From Occultella glacieicola (GTDB taxonomy: Bacteria; Actinomycetota; Actinomycetes; Actinomycetales; Beutenbergiaceae): a stretch of 64,000 bases of DNA. The notes beneath the pieces were generated by a model. The model had not been told where the DNA came from. It saw nothing but the letters and a program-made list of their open reading frames with translations, and did no database searches. How positions within the stretch are numbered: position 1 is the stretch's first letter; every line of letters starts with the position of its first letter. The translations under genes were made by a program, and so were the position numbers. Below are positions 60,601 to 64,000 of this stretch, one piece after another. The DNA is taken from contig NZ_SMNA01000016.1 in assembly GCF_004353825.1 (NCBI RefSeq), positions 37,641-101,640 of the forward strand, given 5' to 3'.

Positions 60601-63600
60601 TCAGCCGTCTCCTGCGGCCGAAGAAGCCGGACGACGCCGCTGCCTGGGCGGCCGCGTGGATCTCCAGCACGGGCAGGTTGAGGACGTCGGGACCGGCGAC
60701 GCGGGCCACGGCTCCACTGTGGTCGCGCACGAACGACGCCAGCGCGGTGCGCAGGTCGGAGCGTGCGTGCTCGCCCGCCGCGGACCGCACCGCGTCCAGG
60801 TCCGCCAGGACCGTGGGCGAGGTGACGATCGTGACGACGGCGTGCAACTCCCGGACCGATCGCGCCGCGGTCACGGCCTCGGTCAGCAGACCTGACGACC
60901 CGAGGGTCCGCTCGGCCGCGTCGACTGCCGCGTCCACGCCGCGAACGGCGGCGACGAGAGTATCCGTGTGCAGGCCACGAGGGTCCACGGTGCCCACGAA
61001 GCCCCACGGATGCCGCGGTCGCGGCTGCGCCGGGTCGGCGACGTCGGGCAGCACCTCCAGGGCTCGGCGAACGGCGGCGAGCGCGCCCGGTCCGCCGGAG
61101 GCCACGAGCGCCGTCGGAACCGGTAGCGGGTGGGGTTCGTCCCGTAGCGTGAGCCGCTGCGTCTGAGCCGAGTAGAGGGAGAGCCCGGCCCCGTTCGGCT
61201 CGTGCAGTTCGGCTGCGTACCGGGCGAGCCGACGCCGTGTGGAGCGCAGGCTCTCCGTGGCTGCCGTGTAGCCCTGGGTGTCGGTGTCCACGGCCAACTC
61301 GAGTGTCCGGGAGATCTGCGCCCGCACCGCGTTCGGCCGGCTGCTGCGATCGTGCAGGTCGAGCGAGAACGGTCCCATCCCGACGTCGTCGAGGCGCCGA
61401 CGGACGACGTCAAGGGCGGCTCGCTTCTCGGCGACGAACAGGACCCGCTTGCCCTCGGCGACGGATCGGGTCAGCAGGTTCGTGATGGTCTGGGACTTGC
61501 CGGTCCCTGGAGGGCCTTCGAGGACGAAGGTCCGCCCGGCCACGGCTTCGGCGATCGCGCCCAGTTGCGAGGAGTCGGCCGGCACCGGGCAGATGCTCGC
61601 CAGCTCGTCGAGGTCCACCTCGGCCGGTGGGGGAACGGGGTCGTCGAAGGCATCGGTGGGCGTATGGATCAGGTGGTGCACCAGCGGGTTGTGCTCGAAC
61701 TGCTCCCAGTTCTCGTCGAGGTCCTTCCACAGGCGGAACTTGGCGAACTGCAGGATCGCTAGGTCTGCCGTCGCCTCGACCCTGAAGTTGAGTCCCGCTG
61801 TGATCAGGGCAAGCCGGGCAGCGGTCAGTGCGGCGTCGAGATCCACTCCGCGACCGTCCTCGGTGGGCTCGGCTAGACCGGGGATCTCAAGGTCGAAGAG
61901 CTGCCGGAGCTTCTCGAGGAGGCAGAAGTTCGGAGTGGATGCGCCGGACTCGTCCAGTGTGATCGTGTACGCACCGGCCTTGGAACGGGTGCGTAGCGTG
62001 ACGGGGATCAGCATCAGAGGCGAGCGGAGGTGCTCGGTGCCGGTGGACCAGACCAGCGACCCGAGCGCGAGGTAGAGATTGTTGGCGCCGGTGTCCTCCA
62101 CGATCGTGCGGGCCCGGTGGGCGAGGCCGCGCAGCCGGCCGTGGTAGGCGGCGCCCGGCACGTCGGAGTAGACCGACCGTCGCTCGTGCAGGAGCGAGGA
62201 GCGCAACTCCTCGTCGAGCTCGGCGCCGACCGTGACTCCACGCTGGGCGTGCACGGCATCGACGGAGTCCGCGGCCAGGAGGCTGATCGAGATGCCCGAG
62301 TTGATCGCGTCCTCGAGCCGCGGGAGTTGGCCGGGCGGGACCGCCAGATGGATCGCGGCCCGTTCCGAGAACTTGATCAGTTTGTTGCGCAGGCTCAGGT
62401 CGAGGAGGGAGTTCTTCCACTGTTGGACTCGGGGTGGCGCAATTGCCCGGCCGGAATCCCCGGCTGCCGTTCCCTCGACCTCCCGGGCCTGGCTCGTGGC
62501 CACGGTCCCGGCCGCGGGATCACCGGACTGCGGCCGGTACTCGACCACGACCACATCGCCGTCCCGGCCGCGGACCCGGGCCGGCAGCGGCAGGATCCGG
62601 TTGCGGCGGGCCTCGTGCACGTCGATGACCCCGTAGACCTCCCGCAGGTCGCCGGTGAGGAACCGGGCATACGGCTGGCGTGCGACGACCGCGCGGTCCG
62701 CCAGTTCGGTCGCGGTGATCAGCGTGGTCTCGATCAGACCGATGGCGCCGACATCGACCAGGTTGACGACTCGCGAGGTATCGGTGTCGAAAACCACGCC
62801 GAGGGATGTGGGCTGGCGCCAGTACCCGAGGAACGCGTGTCCGGACACGATCCACAGCAGGGGCCGGATCCCGGCCTGCTCGAGGGCCGCCGCGAGGACG
62901 ACCACGGTGTCGAGGCAGGTGCCGATCCGCCCCTCCAGCACCTCGCCCGGCGTGCGCACCTTCTGCCCGTGCGCTGACCAGCTCGACGGGGCCTCGGCGT
63001 ACCGGATGCCGCGTGCGTGCGCCGCCATGAAGATCCCCCGAACGAGCTCGTCAACGCGATCCGGACCCGACTGATAGCCCTCGAGCGAGGCGCTGCCGGT
63101 CTCCCGGCGAAGGATCTCGCCCGCCTCGCCCAGCAGTTCCGCGATCACGGGATGGTTCGGCATCACGAACGACGCGAGCACCTCGGTCGTGACGGGGTGC
63201 TCCGAACGGAGCCAGTGCTGCGCGGCCAGGAGTCGGACCGGCAGCGCCATGCGGGCGAGCGGCTCGTCGACGACCGCCACCTGTTCACCCTCGCCCTGGG
63301 CCACCTCGTCCTGGGCCACCTCGTCCTGGGCTACCTCCGGTGGGAGCAACTCCACAACGACCTCGGCCGGCCGATCCTCCTCCACCTGTGCCATCGCAGC
63401 CGGGTCGAGGACCACCGGCACGTCACGAACTATCGTCTCCCGTCCCCGGGCGAGGTCCACCGTCACGACGCAGGGGCGTGCGAGGTCGCCATGGACGTCG
63501 AGCACCCTCACCCGAACCCGCGCCCCGCGCAACTCGAGGTCGTGGCTCGCGATCCGCACCTGCCCCACCACGGCGAGGCCGTTATGCGCCATCGCGTAAC

Positions 63601-63646
63601 TGAGCACGTCGAGGGCATCGACATCGAGCGTGATCGGACTCGTCAC
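57665..63646 (-). CDS. DUF4011 SF1 helicase with Vsr-like nuclease and DUF3320 (HheA-like antiphage protein)
   Basis: A 1993-residue protein. In order: beta-rich N terminus; transglutaminase-like domain ~205-295 with Cys244 (GRIGTCLDT), His270 (SGHAFLGYW) and Asp288 (VVFDTDT); DUF4011 from ~405 (VQQWKNSLLDLSLRNKLIKF); SF1 helicase with Walker A GPPGTGKSQTI at ~711, Walker B VVFDEASQI at ~1349 and VVGDSKQMPPTSF; a Vsr-like nuclease-fold domain ~1650-1750 (HTDVGLSDFKVDLSLA, VLLDGPGWARRGTVGDRDGL); a pentapeptide-repeat linker; DUF3320 and a winged end. This matches the described Hhe defence architecture. GTG start. No partner gene is needed or seen. Confidence 0.9.
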   Translation of the reverse strand: MTSPITLDVDALDVLSYAMAHNGLAVVGQVRIASHDLELRGARVRVRVLDVHGDLARPCVVTVDLARGRETIVRDVPVVLDPAAMAQVEEDRPAEVVVELLPPEVAQDEVAQDEVAQGEGEQVAVVDEPLARMALPVRLLAAQHWLRSEHPVTTEVLASFVMPNHPVIAELLGEAGEILRRETGSASLEGYQSGPDRVDELVRGIFMAAHARGIRYAEAPSSWSAHGQKVRTPGEVLEGRIGTCLDTVVVLAAALEQAGIRPLLWIVSGHAFLGYWRQPTSLGVVFDTDTSRVVNLVDVGAIGLIETTLITATELADRAVVARQPYARFLTGDLREVYGVIDVHEARRNRILPLPARVRGRDGDVVVVEYRPQSGDPAAGTVATSQAREVEGTAAGDSGRAIAPPRVQQWKNSLLDLSLRNKLIKFSERAAIHLAVPPGQLPRLEDAINSGISISLLAADSVDAVHAQRGVTVGAELDEELRSSLLHERRSVYSDVPGAAYHGRLRGLAHRARTIVEDTGANNLYLALGSLVWSTGTEHLRSPLMLIPVTLRTRSKAGAYTITLDESGASTPNFCLLEKLRQLFDLEIPGLAEPTEDGRGVDLDAALTAARLALITAGLNFRVEATADLAILQFAKFRLWKDLDENWEQFEHNPLVHHLIHTPTDAFDDPVPPPAEVDLDELASICPVPADSSQLGAIAEAVAGRTFVLEGPPGTGKSQTITNLLTRSVAEGKRVLFVAEKRAALDVVRRRLDDVGMGPFSLDLHDRSSRPNAVRAQISRTLELAVDTDTQGYTAATESLRSTRRRLARYAAELHEPNGAGLSLYSAQTQRLTLRDEPHPLPVPTALVASGGPGALAAVRRALEVLPDVADPAQPRPRHPWGFVGTVDPRGLHTDTLVAAVRGVDAAVDAAERTLGSSGLLTEAVTAARSVRELHAVVTIVTSPTVLADLDAVRSAAGEHARSDLRTALASFVRDHSGAVARVAGPDVLNLPVLEIHAAAQAAASSGFFGRRRRLKGVLETLRPGLLPDAEIGHKHLVEVTTMLAGAVRAAAQIRELAERAPGVHLPPNWNPLVAGDRNHLDAELGWSQWAAVALTPDPRADAVSALRTYLDARDAGRTHELDPTVVGLLRNLLAAFGQLDSLVGAAAPGAPEDPFARWAARDGLVRTWAMTSASRDLADPQLLAARRWAAFLGGLEPLRAVGLAAARDELVEGVVHADDAVRTLDLGVAEASIAERGGTTGLAGFDPIGHGRTISRFTTSARDVRDHLSTIVPREVLDSRLFDPDAGGRVGALRRELGRQRGGLAVRALLRTYGDLITQIMPCVLVSPDSLARFFPALADQFDIVVFDEASQIRVADAVGAMGRANGVIVVGDSKQMPPTSFGEPLFDGGDDEFTTAVEDVVDDEESILTECLQSRVPQRWLSWHYRSRDESLIAFSNAHYYENRLSSFPAPNNGAASPDIDGIGVSLVRVDGHFYRTGKGRLLRTNPVEADAIVGDVVRRFDAHPGRAPSIGVVTFNVQQRNHIESLLRDTGDDRLLAALDDNDEGLFVKNLENVQGDERDVILFSTAFSVNERGVLPLNFGPLNRAGGERRLNVAVTRARRQVVVFSSFDPEQLRAEQTASVGIKHLRNYLDMAAQGPAVLGTIASVPRRTVIADRHREQVASALRERGLIVHTDVGLSDFKVDLSLALPERPEDPVVAVLLDGPGWARRGTVGDRDGLPVDVLSVMMRWPTVERLWLPAWLKDPDGEAERLLATTRSTETAAAEHEVAEQEMVDQEIVEQEMVEQEMVDQEIVEQEIVDTAEATSSPSLAAPFEPWDRRPLGARSTLDALPAARARAEILQAIEAVVAQEGPVHAERLARLVGNSFGLTKVAETRVRAILGQLPTDLAVRDGFVWPRGSDPGVWRGYRVQENVSVRPLEHIASIEVTNAMADLARAAAGITAEELLRATNATFGGSRLTDGIRSRLDSELGAALASGRLAESGAYFIAV
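58241..58345. repeat. 15-bp tandem repeat inside the helicase gene
   Basis: Six 15-bp units (GACGATCTCCTGCTC and one- or two-base variants) plus a degenerate seventh. On the coding strand each encodes a pentapeptide of the form [ED]QE[MI]V, making an acidic, probably helical linker between the Vsr-like and DUF3320 parts. Confidence 0.92.
63292..63336. repeat. Second 15-bp tandem repeat in the helicase gene (EVAQD units)
   Basis: Three 15-bp units (CGCCCTGGGCCACCT and two variants) encode VAQDE-type pentapeptides near residue 105-118, before the transglutaminase-like domain. Different DNA from the 58.2 kb repeat but the same period and similar acidic composition. Confidence 0.85.
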
Positions 63647-63749
63647 TGGGTCTACCGGCTTCCTTCAACGGGCGGACTTCTGCGTTAGCAGGGTGCCATG
63701 GATCACCCACACCGCCGCGCCGATCCGCCCCGCGAGGGCGCGTGTTCCG

Positions 63750-63794
63750 AACGTTGCGTCACTGACCCGGCAGGTGGGTCAGTGACGCAACGTT
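63750..63794. repeat. Long hairpin repeat, copy 2
   Basis: Perfect 19-bp arms AACGTTGCGTCACTGACCC / GGGTCAGTGACGCAACGTT around a 7-base loop. It contains the whole 15-bp stem found at 50.97 kb. Lies in the 254-bp divergent spacer between the helicase gene and the last partial gene, so a terminator role for either neighbour is unlikely here. Confidence 0.8.
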
Positions 63795-63900
63795 GTGAGG
63801 GTCGCTCCGCCGGGGGAGGTGGCCCGGCCGATGTCGGGGGTCGATGGCACTGTTGTTCGCAGTGCAGATCAATGGGGAATCGCGAACTGGGGAGGCGGCG

Positions 63901-64000
63901 ATGGAGTCGGTGCAGGAGCGGGAGGCGTGGTTGGCCGAGGGGGTCGAGCTTTGGACGGCGCGGTCTCGCCTGGTGCGGACGGACTGGGAGGGGATCGGGT
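63901..64000 (+). CDS. Unknown protein, N-terminal part only (3' partial)
   Basis: The frame starts at ATG with GGGGAGG six bases upstream and stays open to the window end (33 residues: MESVQEREAWLAEGVELWTA, RSRLVRTDWEGIG). An in-frame ATG 19 codons upstream is a less likely start. The stretch looks helical and charged and is too short to assign. It is divergent from the defence-type helicase. Confidence 0.6.
   Translation, partial: MESVQEREAWLAEGVELWTARSRLVRTDWEGIG

Noticed and set aside
50968..63794. The two long hairpins as ends of a composite transposon
   Set aside because: Each copy is itself a complete hairpin, no transposase or integrase lies between them, and the genes in between look like ordinary chromosomal operons.

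Overview
The window is very GC-rich, with GTG starts, four-base GTGA/ATGA gene overlaps, Tat/lipoprotein binding proteins, a DtxR/IdeR-type iron box and an actinobacterial-style large DUF4011/DUF3320 helicase. It reads as chromosomal DNA of a high-GC actinobacterium, most likely in the Micrococcales; this placement is inferred from gene content and base usage only. No rRNA, tRNA, CRISPR array, insertion sequence or phage gene was recognised.

Bases 1-25.8 kb form one catabolic region for a nitrogen-containing compound. A leftward arm (GNAT, two FAD amine/amino-acid oxidases, a His-rich cation efflux protein, an ABM-like protein, a class III aminotransferase, an aldehyde dehydrogenase and an MmgE/PrpD protein, converging on a D-threonine aldolase-like gene) diverges at about 10.2 kb from a rightward arm (HAD hydrolase, a PuuB-like oxidase, two Opp/Dpp permeases, a GntR/FCD regulator, two Opp/Dpp ATPases, a second aldehyde dehydrogenase and a second cation efflux protein). 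The transporter's binding protein, a second HAD hydrolase and a SnoaL-like protein lie separately at 22-25 kb, behind an unknown 89-residue protein. A palindrome, TTGTCGACAA and close variants, recurs at seven intergenic places by the promoters of all of these units. At two leftward promoters it sits exactly 4 bp upstream of the -35 box; at two others it covers the -35 or -10. I infer one regulon controlled by the GntR protein. The link between amine catabolism and two metal exporters suggests a metal-chelating substrate (aminopolycarboxylate, opine-type or metallophore). That is a hypothesis.

Inserted in this region, 19.6-22.2 kb holds a copper-chaperone gene behind a CsoR-like palindrome, an MFS exporter and a divergent LysR regulator. 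From 25.8 to 30.9 kb there is a siderophore uptake set (FepCGDB-like) and a siderophore-interacting reductase, each behind a DtxR/IdeR-like box. From 32.5 to 38.2 kb there is a glycerophosphodiester-type ABC uptake operon (leader peptide, two permeases, Tat-lipoprotein binding protein, glycerophosphodiesterase, phosphodiesterase/pyrophosphatase) without its own ATPase.

From 38 to 47.6 kb are housekeeping or accessory genes: a frameshifted GNAT, a two-component system, a DUF2306 membrane protein, an MFS exporter, a Tyr/Gly-rich repeat protein, a winged-helix protein, a PCD-VOC fusion, a dienelactone hydrolase, an ArsR-type regulator with its operator, and a zinc alcohol dehydrogenase. From 47.7 to 55.2 kb are a GH65 disaccharide phosphorylase with beta-phosphoglucomutase, a retropepsin-like zinc protease divergent from a RimK ligase fused to a TrkA-C domain, a manganese catalase with a histone-H1-like tail, and a Gfo/Idh/MocA oxidoreductase. 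From 55.3 kb to the end are an ECF sigma factor fused to its own zinc-binding anti-sigma-like domain, membrane segments, a Pro-rich stalk and an Ig-like region; then a 1993-residue helicase with transglutaminase-like, DUF4011, SF1 helicase, Vsr-like nuclease and DUF3320 parts (the architecture of the Hhe anti-phage system); and the start of an unknown gene. A long hairpin with the same 15-bp stem occurs at 50.97 and 63.75 kb.
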